Of a stretch of 64,000 bases of DNA, positions 51,076-59,330 are shown one piece after another. The notes beneath the pieces were generated by a model, which saw nothing but the letters and a program-made list of their open reading frames with translations, was not told the DNA's origin and did not search any database. The stretch's first letter is position 1; each line of letters begins with the position of its first letter. The position numbers were made by a program, and so were the translations under genes. The stretch is from Plantibacter flavus (GTDB taxonomy: Bacteria; Actinomycetota; Actinomycetes; Actinomycetales; Microbacteriaceae): NCBI RefSeq assembly GCF_900177615.1, contig NZ_FXAP01000003.1, forward strand, positions 124,001-188,000, given 5' to 3'.

Positions 51076-52017
51076 TTAGGACGCCGGGAGGATGGGCGTG
51101 CCGATGAGCCGCTCGAGGTCGGTCCACAGCGCCGCCGCGACGTCCCGGTCGGTCGTGATCGCGGCAGGGGTCTGCCGCACGGCGTCGCCCTTCGTCAACC
51201 ACCGGGGACCGAAGAACCAACCACCGTCGGCCGCCTCGTCGGTGACCGCTCGGAGCGTCGGCTCGGCACCACGCCGCTTACTCTGCGCGTAGACGGACTG
51301 CAGGGTGTCGGAGAAGCGACGTCCTCGAGTCGGCTCGTTGACGCCGGGGACGCGACGGTCGAGTCCGTTGACCGAGTAGCCGGGGTGCGCGACGAGGGCC
51401 CGGACGGTGCTGTGCGACGCCGCGAGCCGACGGTCGAGCTCGAAGCCGAGCGACGAGAGGGCGATCTTCGACTGGGCGTACGCCTGCCAGCCGCTGTACC
51501 CGTCGCGGAGCTGCAGGTCGTCGCCGTGGAACCGGACGAGCAGGGTGGAGAGGCTTCCGAGGAGCACGACGCGCGGCGCGGAATCGTGCGCATCCGCCGT
51601 GCGCTGCAGCACCGGCAGGGCCTCGGCGAGCAGGGCGGCGTGGCCGACGACGTTCGTCGCGAAGACCAGCTCGATGCCGTCGGCCGTCTCCTGCCGCTCC
51701 TTCGGCATGTGCACCATGCCGGCGTTCGCGACGAGGGCGTCGAGACGGTCGAGATCCGCGAGTCGCTCGCCCGCCGCGCGCACCGAGTCGAGCGAGGACG
51801 TGTCGAAGGGGAGGTGACTGAGTCGGGCATCGGGCACCTTCGCCCGGATCGCCCGCATCGCCGCCTGGGTCTTCGTCGCACTCCGTGACGCGAGGACGAC
51901 CTCCGCGCCCGCTCGCGCGAGCCCGAGGCTCGTCCAGAAGCCGAGGCCGGCGTTCGCTCCGGTGACGAGGACGACGCGTCCGGTCTGATCGGGCAGGGAG
52001 TCGGCGTTCCAGGTCAT
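51076..52017 (-). CDS. Short-chain dehydrogenase/reductase (retinol dehydrogenase-like)
   Basis: The 313-residue SDR has the cofactor motif VLVTGANAGLGFWTSLGLA. ALVANAGMVHMP and the active-site YAQSK (Tyr and Lys, GWQAYAQSKIAL) with Ser in LLGSLSTLLV are present. The ATG at 52017 starts MTWNADSLPDQTGR, where the family begins; longer readings run into repeat element copy C. SRS in VVLASRSATKT suggests NADP preference. The substrate is unknown. Confidence 0.88.
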   Translation of the reverse strand: MTWNADSLPDQTGRVVLVTGANAGLGFWTSLGLARAGAEVVLASRSATKTQAAMRAIRAKVPDARLSHLPFDTSSLDSVRAAGERLADLDRLDALVANAGMVHMPKERQETADGIELVFATNVVGHAALLAEALPVLQRTADAHDSAPRVVLLGSLSTLLVRFHGDDLQLRDGYSGWQAYAQSKIALSSLGFELDRRLAASHSTVRALVAHPGYSVNGLDRRVPGVNEPTRGRRFSDTLQSVYAQSKRRGAEPTLRAVTDEAADGGWFFGPRWLTKGDAVRQTPAAITTDRDVAAALWTDLERLIGTPILPAS

Positions 52018-52090
52018 GGACTCATGATGGCGCAGGACGCTGGACGCTACCCGAAGAAGCGTCACCCCTTGCCCTGGACCATCCGAGGTG

Positions 52091-52256
52091 CCAGCGCGGT
52101 GCGCCGACGTGACCGCACGCGAACCGGGCCGAGCGGGGACGAACGGGCCTGACCGCACGCGAACGGGCCTGACCGCGGGTCACACGCGTGGGCGCGACCC
52201 TCCGGAGACCCGCGCTCACGCCACAGACCCGCGCTCGCGTCAGCGCACCGCGCTGG
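52091..52256. repeat. Inverted-repeat-bounded element, copy C (166 bp)
   Basis: CCAGCGCGGTGCGCCGA (52091-52107) faces TCAGCGCACCGCGCTGG (52240-52256). Inside, CCTCCGGAGACCCGCGCTCA is the reverse of the core seen in copies A and B. Two short direct repeats, GACCGCACGCGAAC and CGAACGGGCCTGACCGC, are extra. It lies between two minus-strand genes. Confidence 0.8.
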
Positions 52257-52274
52257 CGGAACGGAACACGAGGA

Positions 52275-52619
52275 TCAGTGTTGGTTGGCGAGACGCTCGT
52301 GGTGGTGGATGACCTCGGCGACGACGAAGTTGAACCACTTCTCGGCGAAGGCCGGATCGAGATGGGACTCCTCGGCGAGCGCCCGGAGACGGGTGATCTG
52401 CCGCTGTTCGCGCGCCGGGTCGCTCGCAGGCATGTCGTGCTCGGCCTTCAGGCGACCGACCTCCTGCGTGCACTTGAACCGCTCGGCCAGCAGGTGGACG
52501 AGCGCCGCGTCGATGTTGTCGATGCTGCTCCGCAGGCGGCCCAATCGCTCGGTGGCCGCCTGGGCGTCCGCCGCAGCGGCGCCGGTCGTGGGTTCGGGTT
52601 GCTGCTCGGCCTGGCTCAT
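52275..52619 (-). CDS. Chorismate mutase (AroQ class)
   Basis: The 114-residue helical enzyme rearranges chorismate to prephenate for tyrosine and phenylalanine synthesis. The AroQ pattern is visible: LGRLRSSIDNIDAALVHLLAERFKCTQEVGRLKAEH with the first-helix Arg and the Lys. DPAREQRQITRLRALA and FVVAEVIHHHERL follow. No regulatory domain is fused. It stands as a single gene. Confidence 0.92.
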   Translation of the reverse strand: MSQAEQQPEPTTGAAAADAQAATERLGRLRSSIDNIDAALVHLLAERFKCTQEVGRLKAEHDMPASDPAREQRQITRLRALAEESHLDPAFAEKWFNFVVAEVIHHHERLANQH

Positions 52620-52681
52620 GCGAAAACTCTAGCAACGCGCCAGGGGCCGGAGCCGGGTCGCCGGGCGATCCCCCAGCCGGT

Positions 52682-53374
52682 TCACCGCGGATCCTCGACG
52701 AGACATCCCGCCTCGAGGTGCACCCGCGCGTCGGCGTCTGCGACCGCGACCGGATCGTGCGTCACCTCCACCACCATCGCGCCACGGTCGGCCTCCGCCC
52801 GGAGCACCTCGCGGATCGCCAGCCCGGCAGCACGGTCGAGGCCGACGGTCGGCTCGTCGAGCAGCAACAGGTCGGCCTCACGCGCGAGCGCCTGCGCGAC
52901 GAGGACCCGCTGGCGCTGCCCGCCCGACAGCTCACCGAAGGAGCGCCCGGCGAGGTGCAGGACGTCGAGGCGGGCGAGGCTCTCGTCGACGATGCGCCGA
53001 TCCCCCGCGCCGAGTCGACCCCACCAGCGACGCAGCGTCGGCCAGCGTCCCATCGAGGCGACGTCGCGCACCGTGACCGGGAAGCGCTCAGGCACGGCAC
53101 TGCGTTGCGGGACGTAGGCGGCCGATCGACCGTCGAGGCCGTCGACCCCACCCGAGGTCGGTCGATGAAGGCCCGCGATGACCGCGAGCAGCGTCGACTT
53201 CCCCGCACCGTTCGCCCCGGTGACGACGGTGATGGCGGCCGCCCCGACCTCGACCGAGATCCCGTGCAGGACGCGCGCGCCGTCGTACTCGGCCGACACG
53301 TCGTGGAGTCGGATGCCGGACACGACGGGCTGTCCCGACATCGGAGGGCGAGGGGTGCTCGTCGCGGATCGCAT
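52682..53374 (-). CDS. aztA: Zinc ABC transporter ATP-binding protein AztA
   Basis: The 230-residue ATPase has Walker A TGANGAGKST, the signature ELSGGQRQRVLVAQAL, Walker B LLLLDEPTVGLD and the switch His in VEVTHDPVAVADAD. It is divergent from aztB, with a Zur-type box between the starts. AGGGTGA precedes the ATG. It powers the AztB channel for zinc uptake. Confidence 0.88.
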   Translation of the reverse strand: MRSATSTPRPPMSGQPVVSGIRLHDVSAEYDGARVLHGISVEVGAAAITVVTGANGAGKSTLLAVIAGLHRPTSGGVDGLDGRSAAYVPQRSAVPERFPVTVRDVASMGRWPTLRRWWGRLGAGDRRIVDESLARLDVLHLAGRSFGELSGGQRQRVLVAQALAREADLLLLDEPTVGLDRAAGLAIREVLRAEADRGAMVVEVTHDPVAVADADARVHLEAGCLVEDPR

Positions 53375-53393
53375 GTCATCACCCTATCAATAC

Positions 53394-53408
53394 TGAGAAT
53401 CATTTTCA
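53394..53408. promoter_or_regulatory. Zur box TGAGAATCATTTTCA
   Basis: This 15 bp near-perfect palindrome matches the actinobacterial Zur operator pattern (TGA-A-TGATT-TCA type). It lies in the 50 bp between aztA and aztB, next to a possible aztB -10 (TAGAGT, 53411-53416). Zinc-replete Zur would repress both directions. Confidence 0.85.
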
Positions 53409-53424
53409 TGTAGAGTGCTCGACC

Positions 53425-54423
53425 ATGACCTGGATCACCGAGCCGTTCACCGCGGCGTTCCTCCTGCGCGCCCTCGCCGGCGGTCTGCTGGTGGCGGCCG
53501 TGTGCGGTGTCGTCGGCACCTGGGTCGTCCTCCGCGGCCTCGCGTTCCTCGGGGAGGCGATGGCCCACGGCATGCTGCCCGGCGTCGCCACCGCGGCACT
53601 CCTCGGGCTGCCGCCGGTCGCCGGCGCGGCCATCAGCGCGGTCGTCATGACCGCCGGCGTCAGTCTCGTCTCGCGGCGCGGCAGGCTGTCCCACGACACC
53701 TCGATCGGTCTCCTCTTCGTCGGCATGCTGGCCCTCGGGGTCATCATCGTGTCGTCGAGCAGATCGTTCGCCACCGACCTCACGGCGATCCTCTTCGGCG
53801 ACATCCTCGCCATCCGGCCCGCGGACCTGGTGGGCCTCGCCATCGCACTCCTCGTCACCGTGGGCGTCACGGTCGCGTTCCACCGCCCGTTCGTCGCGCT
53901 CGCCTTCGACCGCCGGGTCGCTCAGACCATGGGCCTCCGGCCGCGACTCGCCCACGCGATGCTCGTCGGCCTCGTGACGCTCGCGGTCGTCGCCTCGTAC
54001 AGCGCCGTCGGCACCCTGCTCGTCGTGGCGCTCCTCCTCGGGCCGGCCGTCGCCGCGGCCCACTGGGCACGCCGCATCCCGCTCATCATGCTGCTCGCCG
54101 CGGGCTTCGGCGGCCTCGCCGTGCTGCTCGGCCTGCTCCTCTCCTGGTACGGCGACACCGCGGCCGGAGCGTCCATCGCCGCCTGCTCGATCCTGCTCGC
54201 CACGGTGTCCTGGGGCGCGCGGGCGCTCGTCGGACGGCTCCGGCGGCCCACCGACCGACACCTCGACCACTCCGACGACCACCTCACCGAACCGACCCAC
54301 CTGGAAAGCGCACCGTGCACCGACTCCTCCGACCGACCATCCGACCAGGCGGCATCCGCCCGACCGACGAACGGCTCCCCCGCGCCACACGTACCGCGCT
54401 CGCTCTCGGCACCCTCGCGCTGA
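53425..54423 (+). CDS. aztB: Zinc ABC transporter permease AztB
   Basis: The 332-residue protein has about eight transmembrane segments of the ZnuB/ABC-3 family: VVLRGLAFLGEAMAHGMLPG and GTLLVVALLLGPAVAAAHWA. The tail beyond about residue 280 is hydrophilic with RHLDHSDDHL, a possible zinc-binding stretch. Its last 109 bp overlap the start of aztD1 in another frame. A -10-like TAGAGT lies only 8 bp before the ATG and no ribosome site is seen, so the transcript may be leaderless. Confidence 0.9.
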   Translation: MTWITEPFTAAFLLRALAGGLLVAAVCGVVGTWVVLRGLAFLGEAMAHGMLPGVATAALLGLPPVAGAAISAVVMTAGVSLVSRRGRLSHDTSIGLLFVGMLALGVIIVSSSRSFATDLTAILFGDILAIRPADLVGLAIALLVTVGVTVAFHRPFVALAFDRRVAQTMGLRPRLAHAMLVGLVTLAVVASYSAVGTLLVVALLLGPAVAAAHWARRIPLIMLLAAGFGGLAVLLGLLLSWYGDTAAGASIAACSILLATVSWGARALVGRLRRPTDRHLDHSDDHLTEPTHLESAPCTDSSDRPSDQAASARPTNGSPAPHVPRSLSAPSR

Positions 54424-55640
54424 CGCTCACCGCCTGCGCGCCGCAGGGGTCGTCATCACCCACCGCGACGGCCTCGGACGAACCTCGCGGACACGGCTAC
54501 GTCGAAGGCGCGAGCGAGCTCCCCGAACCGCAACTGCACCTCGCGACCGCCGACGTCGACGGCACCTTCGAGCTGACCGACCTGCTCAGCGAGGAGCGCA
54601 CGACGCTCGCCGAGCTCGGCCCGATCTCGGCGCTCACGGGCGACGGCCGGTTCGTCGCCGCGCAGTCCGAGCCCGCCGGCACCGTGACGATCATCGACAC
54701 CGGTGTGTGGACGGTCGACCACGAGGGCCACCAGCACTACTACCGTGCCGAGGCGCGGGTCGTCGGCGAGATCGAAGGCGACGGACAGGCGACGATCACC
54801 GCCGGTTCGACGACCACCGCCGTGCGGTTCGCCGGTTCGGGCGAGACACTCCTCCTCGACACCGCCGCACTCGGCACGGGCGACATCACGCAGTCCGGTC
54901 GGATCCGGACCTCGCCCGGTGCTCCCGGAATCACCGTGCCGATCGGCGAGACGGTCGTCGCGACCGACGGGACCGGCAAGCTGCATCTCCATGGCGTCGA
55001 CGGCGACCTCCTCGACCCCTCGTCGGCGTCCGTGACCGCTGCCGACGCCGTGCTCGCCGGGTGCACCGATCCGGCCGGCAGCATCACGACGAACGTCGGC
55101 GTCGTCATCGGCTGCGCGGAGGGCGCGCTCCTCGCCGTCGTCGACCGCAGCTCGAGCGAGGCCGACCCGGTCCCCACGTTCGAGGCGATCCCCTATCCGC
55201 AGGCTGTCGCCGCCGCCGACCGCGCGACGTCCTTCCACGCGCGTCCCGGCCGTCCGACGGTCGCCGCCGTCGCCGGCACCTCCGGCGCCTGGCTGCTCGA
55301 CACCCGCGAGCGCAGCTGGGCGCTACTGCCGACCCCCGCGCCCCTGCAGCTGGTCACCGCAGTCGACGACCGCGACCAGCACGTCGTCGGCCTCACGACG
55401 ACCGGCGACCTCTTCGTCATCGACGGTGCCACCGGCGCCGTGACGGGGACCGCGGCCGCACTCGTCGGTGCAGCCGACCTCGCCACCGGCGTCCAGCTGG
55501 AGGTCGACCAGAACCGCGCCTACCTGAACACCCCGGGCACCCGCACCGTCTCCGAGATCGACTACGGCGACGGCGCGCGGATCGCCCGCACCTTCACCTT
55601 CGACACGGCACCGGCGTTCCTCGCCGAGACGGGACGCTGA
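54315..55640 (+). CDS. AztD-like periplasmic zinc chaperone, paralogue 1
   Basis: The 441-residue lipoprotein has the signal TALALGTLALTLTACAPQ and a beta-propeller-like body of repeated strands. The His-rich HEGHQHYYRAEA block (about residues 138-145) and a second histidine site resemble AztD metallochaperones that pass zinc to AztC. I start at the GTG at 54315 after GGAAAG, because the signal peptide requires a start inside the end of aztB. That gives a 109 bp out-of-frame overlap. It lacks close identity to paralogue 2. Confidence 0.78.
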   Translation: MHRLLRPTIRPGGIRPTDERLPRATRTALALGTLALTLTACAPQGSSSPTATASDEPRGHGYVEGASELPEPQLHLATADVDGTFELTDLLSEERTTLAELGPISALTGDGRFVAAQSEPAGTVTIIDTGVWTVDHEGHQHYYRAEARVVGEIEGDGQATITAGSTTTAVRFAGSGETLLLDTAALGTGDITQSGRIRTSPGAPGITVPIGETVVATDGTGKLHLHGVDGDLLDPSSASVTAADAVLAGCTDPAGSITTNVGVVIGCAEGALLAVVDRSSSEADPVPTFEAIPYPQAVAAADRATSFHARPGRPTVAAVAGTSGAWLLDTRERSWALLPTPAPLQLVTAVDDRDQHVVGLTTTGDLFVIDGATGAVTGTAAALVGAADLATGVQLEVDQNRAYLNTPGTRTVSEIDYGDGARIARTFTFDTAPAFLAETGR

Positions 55641-55642
55641 CC

Positions 55643-56575
55643 ATGCGAGCGACCATCCCCCGGACGACCGCCCTCCTGCGCACGACCGCCGTCCTCACGG
55701 CCGGCCTCGTGCTGGGCAGCGGCCTGACGAGCTGTGCGGCGAGCGCCGACGACCGCCCGCTCGTCGTCGTGACCACGAACATCCTCGGCGACGTCGTCGG
55801 TGGACTCGTCGGCGACCAGGCCGAGGTCCTGACCCTCATGCCGCCCGACGCCGATCCGCACTCCTTCGAGATCTCCGCGCGGCAGGCGGCGCGCATCACC
55901 GGTGCGCAGCTGCTCGTGTCGAACGGCCTGGGACTCGAGGAGGGACTCACCCAGCACCTGGAGACCGCGGCCGACGAGGGCGTGCCGATCGTCGAGGCCG
56001 GCTCGCTCGTCGACGTCCTCAAGACCGAGTCGGGCGCGACCGATCCGCACTTCTGGACCGACCCGACGCAGATGACGTCGGTCGTGGCCGGGGTCACCGA
56101 GGCGTTGCTCGAGGAGATACCCGCCCTCGACGCGGCCGAGCTGCAGGCGAACGCCGCCGCCTACACGACCGAGCTCGAGACGCTCGACACCGAGATGGCC
56201 GAGGCGTTCGCGGCCATCCCGGCCGAGCAGCGGAAGCTCGTCACCAACCATCACGTGTTCGGGTATCTCGCCGCCCGCTACGACTTCCAAGTCATCGGCG
56301 CCGTCATCCCGAGCGGCACCACGCTCGCGGCCCCCAGCGCCTCGGACCTCGACGAACTGTCGACCGCGATCGAGGAGGCCGGCGTCCGGACGATCTTCGC
56401 CGACTCCTCGCAACCCGACCGGCTCGTGCAGGTGCTCGCCGACGAGTCGGACGTCGACGTCGACGTCGTCCCGTTGTTCACCGAGTCGTTGACCGCCGAG
56501 TCGGGCGACGCCCCCACCTACCTCACCATGATGCGCGCGAACACCGAGCGCATCGCCACCGGACTCTCGCCCTGA
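55643..56575 (+). CDS. aztC: Zinc ABC transporter substrate-binding protein AztC
   Basis: The 310-residue cluster A-I metal-binding lipoprotein has the signal VLGSGLTSCAAS. Metal ligands expected in the family appear as His in DADPHSFE, His in TDPHFWTDP, His in TNHHVFGYLA and Asp in FADSSQPDRL. The long His-rich loop of ZnuA is missing, as in AztC, which gets zinc from AztD instead. It lies 2 bp after the aztD1 stop. Confidence 0.9.
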   Translation: MRATIPRTTALLRTTAVLTAGLVLGSGLTSCAASADDRPLVVVTTNILGDVVGGLVGDQAEVLTLMPPDADPHSFEISARQAARITGAQLLVSNGLGLEEGLTQHLETAADEGVPIVEAGSLVDVLKTESGATDPHFWTDPTQMTSVVAGVTEALLEEIPALDAAELQANAAAYTTELETLDTEMAEAFAAIPAEQRKLVTNHHVFGYLAARYDFQVIGAVIPSGTTLAAPSASDLDELSTAIEEAGVRTIFADSSQPDRLVQVLADESDVDVDVVPLFTESLTAESGDAPTYLTMMRANTERIATGLSP

Positions 56576-56603
56576 GCGGGCGTCCACGAACCGATAGGAA
56601 ACC

Positions 56604-57851
56604 ATGCAGCAGCACCACCGCAGTCCCCTGGCATCGCGCCTGAAGCGCGGCCGGGTCCCGTTCCTCGCCGTCGGCACCGCCGCAGCCCTCCTCCTCACCG
56701 GATGCTCGACCGCGAGCGGCTCCGCGCCCGACCCGAGTGCGTCGACCTCCGCCGACCCGCAGAGTCGGATCACCCTGACCTATGACGGCGGCCTCCTCGT
56801 CCTCGACGCCGCCTCCCTCGAGGTGGTCGGCGACCTCCCCCTCGACGGCTTCAACCGGGTGAACGCCGCCGGCGACGGGCGGCACGTGCTCGTCACCACG
56901 ACGAAGGGCTTCCAGGTCCTCGACACCGGGACGTGGACGGACGAGGACGGCACCTCGAAGCAGGCCGACCCGGTCCTGACCGACCTCGTCTTCCCCGCCG
57001 ACACCGCAGGCCACGTCGTCCGTCACGCCGACAAGACCATCCTGTTCGCCGACGGCTCCGGCGACACGACGATCTTCGACAGCGCTGACCTCCTCGAGGC
57101 CACCGACGAGCTGCCCGAGACCGAGACCATCCCGTCGGAGGCCGCGCACCACGGTGTCGCCATCGAGCTCGAGGACGGTACCGTGCTGTCCACGATCGGC
57201 ACCCCGGACGCGCGGACCGGTGTCCGCGTGCTCGACGACTCGCGCACCGAGATCGCCCGCAACGAGCAGTGCCCCTCGGTGCACGGTGAAGGCACCGTCA
57301 AGGACGAGGTCGTCGTGTTCGGCTGCAGCGACGGCGTGCTCGTCTACGACAGCGGCGTCTTCACGAAGATCCAGGCGCCGGACGCCTACGGGCGCACGGG
57401 CAACCAGTACGTCAGCGAGACGTCCTCCATCGCGGTCGGCGACTACAACAGCGACCCCGACGCCGAGGGCTACGACCTCCGTCAGCTCGCGTTCACCGAC
57501 GCAGTCGCGAAGACGACGAAGATCGTCGACCTGCCGGAGGGTGTCGGCTACACCTGGCGCGACGTCGCCCGAGGGCCGAACGACGAGGTCATCGTGCTCG
57601 GCAACGACGGTTCGCTGCACATCCTCGACGAGCAGACGGGTGCCGTCACCGACACCATCGAGGTCATCGACGCCTGGGAGCCGCCGGCCGAGTGGCAGGA
57701 CGCCCACCCGGCGCTCGTCGTCCAGGACGGTGTCGCCTACGTGACCGACCCGGCGACGACGTCGATCCATGCTGTGGACCTCGCGTCGGGCGACATCACG
57801 ACGGGTGAGCTGCCCGGCGTCCCGAACGAGATCGCGGTCGTCACGGGCTGA
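56604..57851 (+). CDS. aztD: Zinc metallochaperone AztD, paralogue 2
   Basis: The 415-residue lipoprotein has the signal [18 protein letters not shown] and a beta-propeller-like repeat body: DGGLLVLDAASLEVVGDLPLDG, GRHVLVTTTKGFQVLDTGTW and HVVRHADKTILFADGSG. GVAIELEDGTVLST continues it. This matches actinobacterial AztD in length and layout. It is last in the aztB-aztD1-aztC-aztD2 chain and is followed by a strong terminator. Confidence 0.85.
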   Translation: MQQHHRSPLASRLKRGRVPFLAVGTAAALLLTGCSTASGSAPDPSASTSADPQSRITLTYDGGLLVLDAASLEVVGDLPLDGFNRVNAAGDGRHVLVTTTKGFQVLDTGTWTDEDGTSKQADPVLTDLVFPADTAGHVVRHADKTILFADGSGDTTIFDSADLLEATDELPETETIPSEAAHHGVAIELEDGTVLSTIGTPDARTGVRVLDDSRTEIARNEQCPSVHGEGTVKDEVVVFGCSDGVLVYDSGVFTKIQAPDAYGRTGNQYVSETSSIAVGDYNSDPDAEGYDLRQLAFTDAVAKTTKIVDLPEGVGYTWRDVARGPNDEVIVLGNDGSLHILDEQTGAVTDTIEVIDAWEPPAEWQDAHPALVVQDGVAYVTDPATTSIHAVDLASGDITTGELPGVPNEIAVVTG

Positions 57852-57863
57852 CCCGACCTCACC

Positions 57864-57918
57864 GAGAGCGCCCGTTCCGTCCTCCCCGCGTCATGCAGGG
57901 GACGGAACGGGCGCTCTC
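57864..57918. terminator. Bidirectional terminator, 19 bp perfect stem
   Basis: GAGAGCGCCCGTTCCGTCC (57864-57882) pairs without mismatch with 57900-57918. It lies between the convergent aztD2 and FtsX-type permease genes. Confidence 0.9.
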
Positions 57919-57935
57919 ATCGTGCGGCCGGACGG

Positions 57936-59330
57936 TCAGACGCGCTCGGGCGCTCGGAGCACCCCGGAGACGACCGGACGGGTCGCGCGCAGGGCCGCCC
58001 ACACGAGCCCGATGCCACCCGCGAAGCACCCGACGATGACGAGGACCGACAGCGGGGCGAGGATGACACTGATGCCGGCCATCGGCAGGACGAGCAGGAC
58101 ACCGAGTCCGGCCGAGCCCAGCGCGACCACCCGCAGAGGCAGCATGACTGCGCGACCGCGAGCCCGTTCCATGACGTCCCGCGGCACCCCCAGGCGGTCG
58201 AGGCTGACGTACAGGTCTCGCCGGTCGAGGACCGCCGACGCCTGGTTCACCCCGACGGAGCACGCGACCATGAGGAACGACGCGACGAGCGTGATGACCA
58301 CGCCGGTGCGGATGTCGTCGATGAGGATGGCGCTCTCGCGGTCGAGGTCGGAACCGCCGGCGGCGTCCATGAGCGCCACCCCGGTCCCGGCGACGACGGC
58401 CACGAAGCTCGTCATCGCCACGCCACTGACCTGACGCCACGCCGCCTTCGGCGACTCGAGGATGGTCCGGGCAGCGAGGAGCCGCTCCGGCGTCTTGGCA
58501 CGCTTGGCCGACCCACGGCCGATCACCCCGACGACCCAGGGGCCGATCAATCCGAGCACCCCGACGCCGGCGGCGAACCCCACACCCAGGACCACGATCA
58601 TGACGGCGACCTCCTGCAACCCCGTCACGACGGAGAGCATGCCGTAGGCGACGATCACGACGACGGCCCCGACGACGATGCGCAGCCAGTGCACGGTCGG
58701 CGCCTGCTGCTTCGTGCGGACACCGAGCGGGCTCACGTTCACCGCGCGGAGACCGATGGCGGCACTCGCTGCTGCGAGCAGCACGACGCCGAGGACCACT
58801 GCGGCGATGATCGGTACGCCGACCCAGACGCCCTCGACCCCGATCTGGGAACCACCGAACGGGATGAGCCCGACGAGCGGCAGCATGCCGAGGTACAGCA
58901 GGATCCCGGCGAACGCACCGAGGAGGGCGACCCCGGCCGACTCGAGGACGGTCATCACCGTGACCGTGCCGGGCGTCGCGCCGAGGAGTCGGAGGGTGGC
59001 GAGGCGGTCGTCGCGGCGCCGGGCGGAGAGCCGCGCGGCCGCCCCGCCGAGCGAGCCGAGCGGGACGAGCAGCAGGGCCAGCGCCAGCACACTGAGCACC
59101 TGGTAGATGAAGGCCGTCTCACCGGTCCAGCGCCAGAACATCAGGGCGCCACCGAGCACGGTGAGCACGAGTGCGGTGGTCACGGCGAACGCGACCGCCG
59201 GGAGGACGATCGTCGCGGGGCTCTGCGCGCCCGGGCGGGCGAGCATCCAGGTGAGACGGACGACGGGACTGCGACCGCTGCCGGCGGGGACCGGGATCCG
59301 GGTCGGTGCGACCCCGAGTGCGGCGGTCAC
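57936..59330 (-). CDS. ABC transporter permease (FtsX/MacB type)
   Basis: The 464-residue protein has about ten transmembrane segments in two FtsX-like units, including LRLLGATPGTVTVMTVLESAGVALLGAFAG and VYVSLDRLGVPRDV-type motifs (LYVSLDRLGVPRDVMERARG). The start is the GTG at 59330, which overlaps the ATPase stop as GTGA; a longer frame would be antisense-like GC-rich sequence within the ATPase gene. The substrate is unknown; lantibiotic or bacitracin-type resistance exporters share this layout. Confidence 0.88.
   Translation of the reverse strand: MTAALGVAPTRIPVPAGSGRSPVVRLTWMLARPGAQSPATIVLPAVAFAVTTALVLTVLGGALMFWRWTGETAFIYQVLSVLALALLLVPLGSLGGAAARLSARRRDDRLATLRLLGATPGTVTVMTVLESAGVALLGAFAGILLYLGMLPLVGLIPFGGSQIGVEGVWVGVPIIAAVVLGVVLLAAASAAIGLRAVNVSPLGVRTKQQAPTVHWLRIVVGAVVVIVAYGMLSVVTGLQEVAVMIVVLGVGFAAGVGVLGLIGPWVVGVIGRGSAKRAKTPERLLAARTILESPKAAWRQVSGVAMTSFVAVVAGTGVALMDAAGGSDLDRESAILIDDIRTGVVITLVASFLMVACSVGVNQASAVLDRRDLYVSLDRLGVPRDVMERARGRAVMLPLRVVALGSAGLGVLLVLPMAGISVILAPLSVLVIVGCFAGGIGLVWAALRATRPVVSGVLRAPERV

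Noticed and set aside
44240-52256. Insertion sequences based on the inverted-repeat elements
   Set aside because: The elements are too short to encode a transposase and no frame inside them is plausible; I list them as repeats only.
53415-54314. Upstream extension of the first AztD frame
   Set aside because: It is a shadow of aztB with Arg/Pro-rich composition; the signal peptide starts from the GTG at 54315.
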